A stretch of 64,000 nucleotides of DNA from Microcoleus vaginatus PCC 9802 (GCA_022701275.1 CP031740.1:6461001-6525000); one strand, 5' to 3'. Counted from the stretch's first letter, positions 55,002 to 63,787 are shown. A program made the numbers and translations. Notes: generated by a model not told the origin, from the letters alone.

Positions 55002-56114
55002 ATGAATTCCTATATAGATAATCAGAATCCTCTTATTCTTTTTGCAGTTGGCGTGGGCGCTTTGCTCGTCGTGCTTTGGGTGGTGCGATCGTGGCGCGAA
55101 CGTCAATACGATCTCACAGGCAAGACGGTGCTGCTTACGGGTGGTTCTCGCGGACTTGGTTTGGTTATGGCACGCCAGTTGGTGCAGCAAGGAGCGCGTT
55201 TGGCAATTTGTGCCCGCGATCGCGCAGAGCTCGAAAGGGCGCGTGTCGAGCTGGAGCAGTGCGGTGGAGAGGTGGTGACTGTTCCCTGTGATGTCACCGA
55301 TCGCTCCCAGGTTGACCAGATGGTGCAGCAGGTGCGCGATCGCTTCGGTCAGATCGACATCCTCATTAACAATGCAGGCACCGACCTTGTGGGGCCAATG
55401 GACGTATTGACGATGGAGGACTACGACGACTTGATGAAGCTGCATTTCTGGGCACCGCTATACACTACTTATGCGGTTTTCCCGGAAATGCGTCAACGAC
55501 AAGCTGGACGCATCGTTAATATCTCTTCGATCGGCGGCAAGGTAGTTTCCCCGCATATGTTGGCGTATTGCGCCAGCAAATTTGCCTTAACCGGTTTGTC
55601 GGAAGGGATGCGGACAGAACTGGCAAAGGACGGGATTGCTGTCACAACGGTATGTCCGGGTTTCATCCGCACAGGCGTGATAGACCACGCTATGTTCAAA
55701 GGTCAGCACCGCAAGGAGTTTACCTGGTTCAGCATTGCTGATTCGTTGCCCTTGATTTCGACGAGTGCCGAAAAAGTTGCTCGTGAGACCATTGCTGGAT
55801 TTCGACGGGGTGATGCAGAGGTAATTGTGCCACTTTGGACTTGGTTTAGTGCCAGACTCTATGCTCTTTTTCCAGGGCTTTCTGCCACTGCGATCGGTTG
55901 GTTTAATCGGTTATTACCTGGAACAGGTGGCATTGGTACTGAACGCGCTTTTGGAAAAGACAGCCACTCATCTTTATCGCCTTCGGTGTTAACCTCTTTG
56001 AGTGAACGAGCGGCACGTCGAAACAACGAGATTGCAACCGAGAAGGCAGATGGCGCTGGAGCAAATGGGCAGGTCGAAACTCAGCGATCAAATGGACAGG
56101 TAGAAGCACAATAA
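55002..56114 (+). CDS. Membrane-anchored short-chain dehydrogenase/reductase
   Basis: A 370-residue SDR. Residues about 10-29 are a membrane anchor (NPLILFAVGVGALLVVLWVV), then the Rossmann domain: TGGSRGLG (46-53), NNAG (about 123-126), S175/S176, Y189 and K193 (YCASK). This plan fits reductases that act on lipids or ketones at a membrane. The C-terminal 40 residues (SERAARRNNEIATEKADGAGANGQVETQRSNGQVEAQ) are low-complexity and hydrophilic. The TAA at 56112-56114 is followed in the same frame by an uninterrupted 52-codon linker and the DehI-like sequence, so this may be the front part of an ancestral fusion. Confidence 0.88.
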   Translation: MNSYIDNQNPLILFAVGVGALLVVLWVVRSWRERQYDLTGKTVLLTGGSRGLGLVMARQLVQQGARLAICARDRAELERARVELEQCGGEVVTVPCDVTDRSQVDQMVQQVRDRFGQIDILINNAGTDLVGPMDVLTMEDYDDLMKLHFWAPLYTTYAVFPEMRQRQAGRIVNISSIGGKVVSPHMLAYCASKFALTGLSEGMRTELAKDGIAVTTVCPGFIRTGVIDHAMFKGQHRKEFTWFSIADSLPLISTSAEKVARETIAGFRRGDAEVIVPLWTWFSARLYALFPGLSATAIGWFNRLLPGTGGIGTERAFGKDSHSSLSPSVLTSLSERAARRNNEIATEKADGAGANGQVETQRSNGQVEAQ

Positions 56115-57047
56115 GTCTCCGCAACAGAGGCTGAATCCTCTGGAATTACTGCGCGATCGCCATCGCCGGAACCAGCGATCGCAGAAGACGACCAATCAGC
56201 ATTCCCGTTGATCGAACCGTCCCAAGCACCCGCTGAAATTCAAGCCGGTTTAAGCGATATTCAAGACACCTAGGGAATTCCCTGGACACCCGAAAACTGG
56301 CGTCCTTATGCGATGTATCCATCGGTGATGCAGTTGTTTTGGGAGCGTCTCAAACCGGCGACGCAAACTGAATCTTTTTTGGAAGGCGCGATCGCGATTA
56401 CCGAGCGGATTTACCGGGATACCAGCGACTGCTATCAACCTGGCTATCAAATTGATATGGACGAAGCACAACGGCATCAGATCCAGAGAGTCCTGAATGC
56501 GTTCACCTTTGGTAATCCCCAATTGCTGATTCAGCAAATTGCCTTGAGCCGAACTTTGGCAGGTGAAGTGGTTGGTCAGGAGGGCAATGGCAATGCTCGT
56601 CGCGGACTCAATTCATATCAGCACACAGAAATCCAACTGATTGGGGAGCAGTTTGTTCGGGAGATGTCGCCAGAAATGCAACAAGTATATCGAGACATCA
56701 AACAAACTTTGGGTGTACCGATTGTTAACTCCGACTACCAGGCATTAGCCCGCTGGTCTCCATTTTTCTTGACAGCATGGCAAGACATCAAGCGTTGGCG
56801 GGAGCGACCAGAATATCAGCTTCTCGAGCAAGATATTGTACGCAGAGCAGAGCAAGCTGCCAGTCGTCTCCGTCCGGCTGTTGCGATCGGTGAGCGGGAA
56901 GTGCGCGATCGCTTGGACAATCCCGAAGATTTCGCTCGGATTCAGCAGACGGTGCAAATGTTTAAGGATGTATTGCCGGAATTGATTGTACAGGATGCCC
57001 TATTTCAAATGGGTCTGGCAAATCTTAAACCGGTCACGACACGTTGA
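56115..57047 (+). pseudogene. DehI-type haloacid dehalogenase-like protein, possibly split by TAG
   Basis: The ATG at 56313 starts a 244-residue open frame (MYPSVMQLFWERLKPATQTESFL ... RWSPFFLTAWQDIKRWRERP). Reading upstream in the same frame gives GIPWTPENWRPYA, then a TAG at 56271-56273, then FPLIEPSQAPAEIQAGLSDIQ, the usual N-terminus of DehI-like proteins. Such proteins are normally near 300 residues with the upstream part. So the gene is either inactivated by a nonsense codon, or starts at 56313 lacking its first helices. DehI enzymes dehalogenate 2-haloacids by direct attack of water; many relatives are of unknown function. Lies between two SDR genes. Confidence 0.7.
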
Positions 57048-57076
57048 TTTAATACACAGCGCGAAAGGAAAACAAC

Positions 57077-57868
57077 ATGGTCGCTACACAGTCTCATACA
57101 AGCCAGACCTCAGAATCCAAGTTAATGTGCGATCGCGTCGTCCTGATTACGGGTGCGAGTCGCGGCATTGGTGCGGCTACCGCTAAACTCTTAGGACAAC
57201 ACGGTGCTGCCGTTGGGGTTAACTACTATGGCAGCCAAGAGGCTGCTCAACAAGTCGTTGAGGAGATTTCATCAGATGGTGGTCGGGCACTAGCTGTCAA
57301 AGCAGACGTGCGCGATCCTCAACAAGTCGATGCAATGGTGCAACAGGTTTCAGAGGCGTTTGGTGTAATTGATACGCTCGTTATTAATGCCAATGCTGGG
57401 TTTCCTATGGCTCCCTTTGTAGATTATCGCTGGGAAGACTTTGAAGCAAAATTGCTCGGAGAACTCAAAGGTGCATTTTTCCCTTGCAAGGCAGTCGTTC
57501 CATCCATGATTGAACAGAAGCGGGGGTGCATCATTGCGGTGAGCAGTGGTTTATCTCGCAATCCTGGTGAAGGGTTCTCTGCCCACAGTACAGCCAAGTC
57601 TGGACTAGATGCCTTTATAAAAAGCCTGGCATTGGAACTCGGTTCTCACGGAATTCGTGCCAATGTTGTAGCACCCGGATTGACACTGACTGATGCAACG
57701 GCACGTTTGCCCCAGGAACATAAAGATGCGTCCGCTCAAATGGTTCCAATGAAACGAAATGGACTGCCGGAAGATATTACAAGCGCAATTCTGCTGTTAG
57801 CGTCCCAGGAAGCGAGATTTATCACAGGAGCTTATTTACCTGTCAGTGGTGGTATTCAGATGCTGTGA
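57077..57868 (+). CDS. SDR family oxidoreductase with His in place of the catalytic Tyr
   Basis: A 263-residue short-chain dehydrogenase, annotated by eye as 3-oxoacyl-ACP reductase-like. TGASRGIG (25-32), NANAG (104-108), S156/S157 and K174 are seen, but the tyrosine of YxxxK is H170 (AHSTAKS). The C-terminal SGGIQML is unlike FabG. The first 17 residues (MVATQSHTSQTSESKLM) are extra; AAAGGAAAACAAC before ATG supports this start. The gene is 29 bp after the DehI-like gene and probably co-transcribed with it and the SDR at 55002. Activity may rely on another group or on a subfamily-specific mechanism. Confidence 0.85.
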   Translation: MVATQSHTSQTSESKLMCDRVVLITGASRGIGAATAKLLGQHGAAVGVNYYGSQEAAQQVVEEISSDGGRALAVKADVRDPQQVDAMVQQVSEAFGVIDTLVINANAGFPMAPFVDYRWEDFEAKLLGELKGAFFPCKAVVPSMIEQKRGCIIAVSSGLSRNPGEGFSAHSTAKSGLDAFIKSLALELGSHGIRANVVAPGLTLTDATARLPQEHKDASAQMVPMKRNGLPEDITSAILLLASQEARFITGAYLPVSGGIQML

Positions 57869-58271
57869 CTCTTGATGGCTAGCGTCACCTAGCCTGAGCC
57901 AAGAGCCAAATCTGTCACGCAGTCTGGAGTTAATCAAGTTACTGCGCCCAATAGGAGCGCGTCTAGAGCGATCGCAACTTCACTGCTGCGATCGCTCTAT
58001 GCTGCGACATCCTGCGATCGCGGGTGCCATTGTCGGCGGACGCAGAACTTTGCCTAGATTGACGAACAATAAGACAACTGCTCTTAGCGACCACTTTTTC
58101 CTCTGCTAGACAAGGGCAAGTTTCGTTAAACTGGAAGAAGAGAACAAGAGCAGATAAGACCTACTTTTTACTCTTGACAAAGGACTGGGCTTGAGTATCT
58201 AGATACGTTCTACTCTCGCTAAAAACCAGTAATTGTGCAAAGCAAGAGCGTTTAGTAAGCGAAGATAAGTG
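57869..58271. other. Intergenic stretch with a HIP1-rich inverted repeat
   Basis: 403 bp. At 57965-57976 and 57987-57998 the arms AGAGCGATCGCA and TGCGATCGCTCT form a stem with a 10-base loop; each carries a GCGATCGC motif and a third lies nearby. No U-tract. The remainder, including 58060-58260, shows no gene. Confidence 0.5.
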
Positions 58272-59297
58272 ATGAAGCCTGATATCGTTGTCGTTGGAGC
58301 ATCGGCGGGAGGGATGGAAGCCCTCAAAAAGCTTGTTGCTCAACTCCCCTCCAATTTTCCGGGTGCTATTTTCATTGTTTGGCATATTGCCCCAGCGTAT
58401 CCAAGTGTGTTGCCCCAAATCCTGGAGCGGGTTTGCCCCTTGCCAGTCGCCCATGCAATTGACAAAGAGGAAATCCAAACGGGACGGATTTATGTTGCTC
58501 CCCCAGATCACCACCTGCTTATCGAACCGGGGCATATCCGAGTAACGAAGGGACCTAAGGAAAATCGCTTTCGTCCCTCGATTGACGTATTGTTCCGCTC
58601 CGCCGCTCGGTGCTATGGAAATCAAGTGATCGGGGTGGTTCTAACTGGAATGCTGGATGATGGGGCATCTGGGCTGTACGCGGTGAAGGAGCAAGGCGGG
58701 AAAGCAATTGTCCAACACCCTTTTGATGCACTTCACTCCTCCATGCCTATACAAGCCATGAAAACGGTAGAGGTCGATCACTGCGTCCCCGTCGCCGAAA
58801 TGGGCGCTTTATTGGTTCGTATGACAAAGGAAGCCGTCAAGAAGGAAGGAGGACATCTGGTGTCTGAGCAGATGGACATTGAAGTCAAAGTGGCACGCGA
58901 AGACAATGCTTTTGAGAGCGGCATCATGAAGCTTGGGAAGCTCTCTCCCTATACCTGTCCAGAGTGCCACGGGATGCTTCTGCAAATGAAAGAAGGCAAC
59001 CGTATCCGTTTTCGTTGCCATACAGGGCACGCCTATTCCCTGAATTCTCTGCTTGTAGAAGTAACAGAGTCTATTGAAGCCTCACTTTGGAGCACGCTTC
59101 GCGGGATCGAGGAGAGCCAATTGTTAATGAGCCACATGGCTAAACATCTGTGTGAAACGAACGATAGTGAGATGGCGGAACGCTTTTTGCAGAAATCCGA
59201 AGAAGCAAATAGGCGAGCTAGGCTAGTTAGGCAGGCGGTGATGAGCCACGAAGCCCTAAGTGAGGAGAAAATAACTAACCCGGAGGCGTATGAGTAG
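58272..59297 (+). CDS. CheB-type methylesterase with C-terminal zinc-ribbon and helical domain
   Basis: A 341-residue protein. Residues 1-190 are a CheB methylesterase domain: serine in VVGASAGGMEAL (about S11), histidine in VWHIAPAYPS, aspartate in LTGMLDDGASGLYAVKEQGG, and the APPDHHLLIE and RPSIDVLFRSAA motifs. No receiver domain is present. Residues about 229-265 form a zinc ribbon (YTCPECHGMLLQ and FRCHTGHAYSLNSLL), and the end is a helical region. It is alone, with no CheR or receptor nearby, unlike the operon at 21.5-23 kb. Start ATG 58272; an overlapping GTG at 58269 is less likely. Target proteins are unknown. Confidence 0.88.
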   Translation: MKPDIVVVGASAGGMEALKKLVAQLPSNFPGAIFIVWHIAPAYPSVLPQILERVCPLPVAHAIDKEEIQTGRIYVAPPDHHLLIEPGHIRVTKGPKENRFRPSIDVLFRSAARCYGNQVIGVVLTGMLDDGASGLYAVKEQGGKAIVQHPFDALHSSMPIQAMKTVEVDHCVPVAEMGALLVRMTKEAVKKEGGHLVSEQMDIEVKVAREDNAFESGIMKLGKLSPYTCPECHGMLLQMKEGNRIRFRCHTGHAYSLNSLLVEVTESIEASLWSTLRGIEESQLLMSHMAKHLCETNDSEMAERFLQKSEEANRRARLVRQAVMSHEALSEEKITNPEAYE

Positions 59298-59622
59298 CAA
59301 CCGATTAAAAACTTACGGAAATCAATGGGTCTAAAGCCTCCTCCTGGTTCTAATTTAATTTCTTAGAAATGAGTTACAAGCAATTCTATTTGAGTTGTGA
59401 GATATCAGGGGTTCAGATACCCGACTTTTTTGAAAAAGTCGGGTATCTCGCCTTCACGAGCGATCGCATAACGCATCAACTCAACCATGTACCTCACACC
59501 TCCTAAATTGCCAATACTCAGTTCTAGTGTGTCTCTAGCAAGATGTTGTAAACGTTTCCTTGCGTTTGAATTGGCTCATAGCTATATGCACTTAACCAAT
59601 AGCTGCAAAACAAGGAGAACAG
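59298..59622. other. Intergenic stretch with a perfect hairpin
   Basis: 325 bp. The 34-bp hairpin at 59415-59448 lies in the middle; near 59460 is a GCGATCGC-like site. AAGGAG at about 59610-59615 serves the aldo/keto reductase. No gene was seen. Confidence 0.4.
59415..59448. repeat. Perfect 16-bp inverted repeat
   Basis: Arms AGATACCCGACTTTTT (59415-59430) and AAAAAGTCGGGTATCT (59433-59448) with a two-base centre. The T-run of the left arm and A-run of the right arm would let it act as a two-way terminator only weakly; a dispersed palindromic repeat is more likely. Confidence 0.75.
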
Positions 59623-60585
59623 ATGTCAGAAAGTACGTCAAACTCAGAAATGCTATACCGAACTCTTGGCAGCACAGGAGAGAAAGTTTCTGCGATCGGA
59701 TTGGGTGGTTGGCACATCGGATTGAAGTATGTTGATGAGCAACTGGGTATCCGGATTGTTCGCACTGCGATCGACCGTGGCATCACCTTCATGGATAACA
59801 GTTGGGATTACAACGGTGGAGCCAGCGAGATTCGCATGGGGAAAGCTCTCCGCGATGGCTACCGAGACAAAGTATTCCTGATGACGAAAATTGACGGTCG
59901 CTCCAAGAAAGAAGCCACAAGACAGCTAGACGAATCACTGCAACGCCTGCAAGTTGATTGCATCGATCTCGTCCAGCACCACGAAATTCTCCGGTTCGAG
60001 GACCCGCATCGAGTTTTCGATCCAGAAGGGGCAAATGCCGCCTTAATTGAGGCGCGTGAAGCTGGCAAACTCCGATATATTGGCTTCACTGGACACAAAG
60101 ACCCCCAGATTCATCTGCATATGCTGGAAGTTGCAGCCAGTTATGGGTTTAAATTTGATGCAGCTCAGTTGCCACTCAATGTGATGGATGCACACTACCG
60201 AAGCTTTGGGAAGCTGGTTGTGCCAGAACTGGTTAAACAGGACATCGGCATTCTTGGCATGAAAAGCATGGCAAACGGGATTTTGTTACAGTCCAATACG
60301 GTAACGCCAATTGAGTGTCTGCACTATGCGCTGAATCTACCTACATCAGTTGTGGTTACGGGAATTGACAGCATGGAGATTCTCGATCAAGCGTTTGAGG
60401 CGGTGCGGACGTTCCAGCCAATGAATGACGAGCAGGTGCGATCGCTGTTAGCAAAAACGGCAGAAGCAGCATCACGCGGCGAGTTTGAGCCATTCAAAAC
60501 CTCATCAATTTTCGACAGCACTGCCCAGAATCTAGATTGGCTGGGAGAGGAGCCACAGCGCATTCAGCAACTGATGCCAACATGA
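59623..60585 (+). CDS. Aldo/keto reductase
   Basis: A 320-residue NADPH-dependent aldo/keto reductase. The catalytic tetrad is intact: D58 and Y63 (FMDNSWDYN), K89 (LMTKIDGR) and the histidine near 119 (LVQHHEILRFED). RYIGFTGHKDPQIHLHML and GILGMKSMANG match the family. The C-terminal 60 residues are the NADPH-closing loop and a tail that ends NLDWLGEEPQRIQQLMPT. Substrate unknown; such enzymes reduce toxic aldehydes and methylglyoxal. AAGGAG stands eight bases before the ATG. It faces the convergent lipoprotein esterase gene. Confidence 0.92.
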   Translation: MSESTSNSEMLYRTLGSTGEKVSAIGLGGWHIGLKYVDEQLGIRIVRTAIDRGITFMDNSWDYNGGASEIRMGKALRDGYRDKVFLMTKIDGRSKKEATRQLDESLQRLQVDCIDLVQHHEILRFEDPHRVFDPEGANAALIEAREAGKLRYIGFTGHKDPQIHLHMLEVAASYGFKFDAAQLPLNVMDAHYRSFGKLVVPELVKQDIGILGMKSMANGILLQSNTVTPIECLHYALNLPTSVVVTGIDSMEILDQAFEAVRTFQPMNDEQVRSLLAKTAEAASRGEFEPFKTSSIFDSTAQNLDWLGEEPQRIQQLMPT

Positions 60586-60638
60586 ACCAGAGAGCTTGTG
60601 CCACAGTAAATAAATTTAGATTGTAGGATAATACCCTG

Positions 60639-61466
60639 CTACGCCGTGAACCAGTCTACTGCAGAGTCTATAATCGCAGGCGGAATAGTGTGGGGACCGT
60701 CGAACTCCCGATAAACCACATCGTAGCCAGCACCCCGCACCTGTCGCACTATCTTACGGCTACAAGGATCGATCGGTAAAACAGAGTCTCGCGTACCGTG
60801 CGAGATGAACAGACGCGGTTCGCCAACCTGTGAAGCTGGTGCCATAAACCCCGGCGAGAACGCTATGACATGGCTGAACAAGTCGCCGTTGGTGATGCCG
60901 ACACTTAGCGCATAGGAAGCCCCGTCCGAGAAGCCCTCGATCGCAATGCGGGTAGGGTCTACAGCGTAGCGGCTGAACGTCTGCGCCAGCGCCTGGTCAA
61001 TCAAGGCGATATCGGGGCCGTACCCACCGACGAGCACATCCCACGTCTGGCGGCGCGAGGCAGGTGCCAGCAGAATGAGTCCAGTGGCATCGGCGAGGTT
61101 TTGGAACGGAGTCAGACCGCCGCGTGCGTCGCCGCCTGCGCCGTGCAGCATCACCACCAGTGGTGCGGGTCGGGAAGCTTGGTAATTTTTAGGCACGTAG
61201 AGGAGTCCGTCGCGCTTGGTCGAAAGTCCCAATGGTTGCAGACCCGTTGGTGCCGTTCCCGTAGGCTGCGTTGGTCGTGCCAGCAGGCGTCCGTTTATAG
61301 ATGCCTGATCCTGATTCTGTGGTTTCTCTGTTCTCATTGATGTAATTCTCTCCATAGAGTTAGTGGTACAGGCTGATCCAATCGCCCCAGTGATGCCTAC
61401 CAAAAACATTCCAAGTAGGTGCCTTCGCGTTAATCGCGAACCGATGTCGGTTTTCTGCTTCAGCAT
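60639..61466 (-). CDS. Tat-exported lipoprotein esterase (PHB depolymerase/esterase-like)
   Basis: A 275-residue protein when started at ATG 61466. Its N-terminus is a twin-arginine lipoprotein signal: SRLTRRHLLGMFLVGITGAIGSAC with R14-R15 and lipidated C33. The mature part is an alpha/beta hydrolase: oxyanion loop MLHGAGGDARGG, nucleophile S180 in EGFSDGASYAL, acid in HGTRDSVLPID and histidine in FDGPHTIPP. The pattern fits the LpqC/polyhydroxybutyrate depolymerase-like esterase group. So a folded enzyme is exported and anchored to the outside membrane face. The ATG at 61526 would put 20 extra residues before the signal and is unlikely. Near the PHA genes, but intracellular PHB is not its obvious target. 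Confidence 0.85.
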   Translation of the reverse strand: MLKQKTDIGSRLTRRHLLGMFLVGITGAIGSACTTNSMERITSMRTEKPQNQDQASINGRLLARPTQPTGTAPTGLQPLGLSTKRDGLLYVPKNYQASRPAPLVVMLHGAGGDARGGLTPFQNLADATGLILLAPASRRQTWDVLVGGYGPDIALIDQALAQTFSRYAVDPTRIAIEGFSDGASYALSVGITNGDLFSHVIAFSPGFMAPASQVGEPRLFISHGTRDSVLPIDPCSRKIVRQVRGAGYDVVYREFDGPHTIPPAIIDSAVDWFTA

Positions 61467-61570
61467 GATGCCCTTGCTTCTCCTGTTGTGAAAAGTGAAT
61501 TTTTCTCCCGGCACCAATGAGAGCAAATGACATCTTGCACTACATAAGCAAAATGTTCTCGATTAGCCAT
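61460..61570 (-). pseudogene. Possible N-terminal remnant of a pentapeptide-repeat protein
   Basis: From ATG 61570 the minus strand reads MANREHFAYVVQDV, then SHWCREKNSLFTTGEARASC and stop. This looks like the start of cyanobacterial pentapeptide proteins (MANxEHLAxLxQGVxxWNxWR) but the repeats themselves are missing and the end overlaps the start region of the esterase gene. Likely a decayed fragment. Confidence 0.35.
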
Positions 61571-62434
61571 AGTGAGCCTTCCTTGTAAGGTAAAAAAGGA
61601 AGGTGCTTTCGGGGGTATGCCGGAAGGCAAGAAACTGCGATCGCAAGCTGATCTCAAAAGAGGAAAAGAAATAACTGTAGGTTGATAAGCTTTCAGGTAA
61701 TCGGCTATAACCTAGAGGCGATTTTTTTGATATTCCTAAGTCGCTTGATAGGGTATCCAAATTTGCTTCTTCAGGCGATTAAGAATTTCAAAAAATCTCT
61801 ATCGCGTGGCCTCAGCAAATCGCCCACATACTGGAAGCCTCGATGCTCCATAAACCAAGCCCGCCTGTGTGGACTCAATTGGCTGTGGGTCGGCAGGCTT
61901 TGTTGAATAGAAGCGAAGCAACTTCTGACCCCTCCATGTTGGCGAAGCCTGCGCGTTAGCGATAGCGCATAGGGGTAAGGGGGCTTAGCGTAGCCGCGAT
62001 TTCCTTTTCTCCTAGTATTTTGCAGTCCAAATAATGAGTCGGAAATGTTATTAAAAGTTAGATAACGATGGCTCTTGCCTCTACCTAATAAGATTAACAG
62101 TTCCTACTTTTTACAACGTCCTTCTTAGGTAGGATCGTAAAGCAAAGGCGACTGTAGTCGTTTTTTCAAAGTGACTTCATAATAGGTTGTGTCATCAGTA
62201 GGATGAGGTGACAATGGTAATCGAGATAGCGTTAAGAAGAAAAGAATTGCTCAGTAAGAGTTTAAGCTTGAGTACGTTGAATACAGCTTGAAGCAAAAGC
62301 CTTGAAAATCTGGCTTTCGATAAGTATTTCACCACAGTTGTGGCTGATGGTGATAGGTTCTGAAGTCAGGGGAAGTGGAAGGCGAGATATTGATACCGCA
62401 GTAATTGTTTAACAGATTTACGGAGAAATTAGAA
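61571..62434. other. Long intergenic stretch with repeats
   Basis: About 860 bp. A stem with arms CCTTCCTT (about 61576-61583) and AAGGAAGG (about 61597-61604) lies at the start. At 61940-62010 the phrases GGCGAAGCCTGCGCG, TAGCGATAGCGC and TAGCGTAGCCGCGA resemble short dispersed palindromes. A GCGACT-GT-AGTCG stem followed by T6 is at 62148-62166. A short open frame at 61682-61906 (MISFQVIGYNLEAIFLIFLSR) has no family and I do not call it. Nothing else is seen. Confidence 0.45.
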
Positions 62435-62826
62435 ATGAGTAACGTATCCATGCCTAATCAAGCAAGTGAGCCGACTCAAGAAGTTAACGCATCTCAACAG
62501 GCTCAACTTTTTGCACCCCCCAATACGGGTGGAAGTGCTGTTTTAAATGCCAACATTGCCACAGGAACCAGCACAAACCCATAGGGAGAAGCAATCGCTC
62601 ATCCCATCGCCTCCCATTTCTCATCCGCAACCGAACAGGTGAGGCCAAAACTGCTGGCTCTTCAACCATTGCAGGCTCTTATTCGGCAGATGGGGAGCAG
62701 ACGGAAAAAGGTGTCGTTAATCTTCACAACAATCCACACGTACCCGCTAGCGATGCTCAAGCAATGCTACCCGATACTGACGCAATTAAACTTCCGATCG
62801 ATTCTGAAGTCAATCATCAAGAGTAA
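62435..62826 (+). pseudogene. Broken small hydrophilic protein gene
   Basis: GGAG at 62422-62425 precedes ATG 62435, which reads MSNVSMPNQASEPTQEVNASQ and on to STNP, then TAG at 62582. After about 60 bp the next frame carries protein-like text (EAKTAGSSTIAGSYSADGEQ ... KGVVNLHNNPHVPASDAQ) that ends at TAA 62824-62826. The two parts look like one protein of about 120 residues broken by a short insertion and frameshift. The protein is polar and disordered; no family is recognised. It lies upstream of an HLIP gene. Confidence 0.45.
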
Positions 62827-63014
62827 GAGTTCGGGATTGCCTCGCCTATATTGTCTGTAAACAAGGATACTTTTTTATGCCCATTATTAACAGTTGAGCC
62901 TTACCAATCCAATCTTTAGATATAGAGAGAATTTAAGTCTAATGGTAGACCATACCAGCAAATATACTCGATACCATGAAATCGAAACAGAATAATTAAA
63001 AACTACTCACCACT

Positions 63015-63233
63015 ATGAAGACTTCAACGAAGAATTCAACAATCAATACTGATCCAGTGCCTACGATAACTCCGGCTTATAACGGTGCCGATCGCAATGC
63101 CTGGATTTTTGGTTGGAACCCGCAGCAAGAGCTATGGAACGGTCGTCTAGCAATGCTTGGTTTTGTCGCCTATCTTCTTTGGGATATGGCTGGTTATAGC
63201 GTTCTTCGGGATGTACTTCACCTCGCTCGCTAG
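63015..63233 (+). CDS. High-light-inducible protein (HLIP / one-helix chlorophyll-binding protein)
   Basis: A 72-residue protein with one membrane helix holding the chlorophyll-binding signature ELWNGRLAMLGFVAYLLWDMAG (residues about 39-60): Glu, Asn and Arg of the ExxNxR motif are present. The N-terminal 35 residues are polar and disordered. HLIPs (SCPs) bind chlorophyll and carotenoid, and protect photosystem II assembly and dissipate energy under high light or other stress. The gene is followed 98 bp later by a DUF4383 gene in the same direction. Which of the several HLIP types (A-D) it is cannot be said. Confidence 0.92.
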   Translation: MKTSTKNSTINTDPVPTITPAYNGADRNAWIFGWNPQQELWNGRLAMLGFVAYLLWDMAGYSVLRDVLHLAR

Positions 63234-63331
63234 GAGTTGAATCGTCAGTTACAAGCTGTTTGTGTTTCTCTAACAGCAGTAAAACACTTGTTTAGTCCAC
63301 ACCAAAAATTTTTGAAAATCAAAATACTGCC

Positions 63332-63787
63332 ATGCAAACATCAACATCTTCCAATTCCTCAATTCGTTACGGTGCTCTGAGTCTAGGTCTCCTTTTCTTG
63401 TTACTTGGCGTAGCTGGATTTGTGCCTGCTTTTTTCACTCCCTCTGAGAACTTTACCTCCGCACCAGGCTTTGGCTATATATTCGGGGTATTCCCCACCA
63501 ACTATTTTCATAATGCAATTGGCATTTTAGTGGGTGTTTGGGGAATTGCGGCATTTACTAGCTTAAGCGGAGCCATTGTATTCAATCGCATCTTCGCTAT
63601 CCTTTATGCAGCAGGTGCAATTTTAGGATTGCTGCCATTTGCAAATACCTTGTTCGGGCTTACACCACTTTTTGGAAATAATATCTGGCTCAATGCCCTT
63701 ACTGCTGCGGTCGCTTTTTACTACGGATTTGTGAAGTCAGGAGAAATCAGTATGCAGAGTCCATCGAGTGCTCAAGCTAGCGTGTAA
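63332..63787 (+). CDS. DUF4383 family membrane protein
   Basis: A 151-residue protein with four membrane helices (YGALSLGLLFLLLGVAGFVPAFF; YFHNAIGILVGVWGIAAFTS; IFAILYAAGAILGLLPFA; WLNALTAAVAFYYGFV). GVFPTNYFHNAIG near 55-66 and the two-half layout match the DUF4383 family, common in cyanobacteria and actinobacteria and often near stress genes. No function is established. It follows the HLIP gene and may share its control. The hairpin at 63881-63903 ends its transcript. Confidence 0.85.
   Translation: MQTSTSSNSSIRYGALSLGLLFLLLGVAGFVPAFFTPSENFTSAPGFGYIFGVFPTNYFHNAIGILVGVWGIAAFTSLSGAIVFNRIFAILYAAGAILGLLPFANTLFGLTPLFGNNIWLNALTAAVAFYYGFVKSGEISMQSPSSAQASV

Noticed and set aside
8874..56273. Genome-wide recoding of TAG as an amino acid
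   Set aside because: In-frame TAG in three genes is notable, but one of them (IS5) has other lesions, and TAG is used as a normal stop in intact genes of this window (for example rre1-like and hli). Nonsense mutation is simpler.
61682..61906. 74-residue open frame with hydrophobic start
   Set aside because: No ribosome site, no family and low complexity of the second half; probably chance.
62148..62166. Intrinsic terminator
   Set aside because: The core stem is only 5 bp with a 2-base loop, extended by G-U pairs; too weak to call without transcript data.
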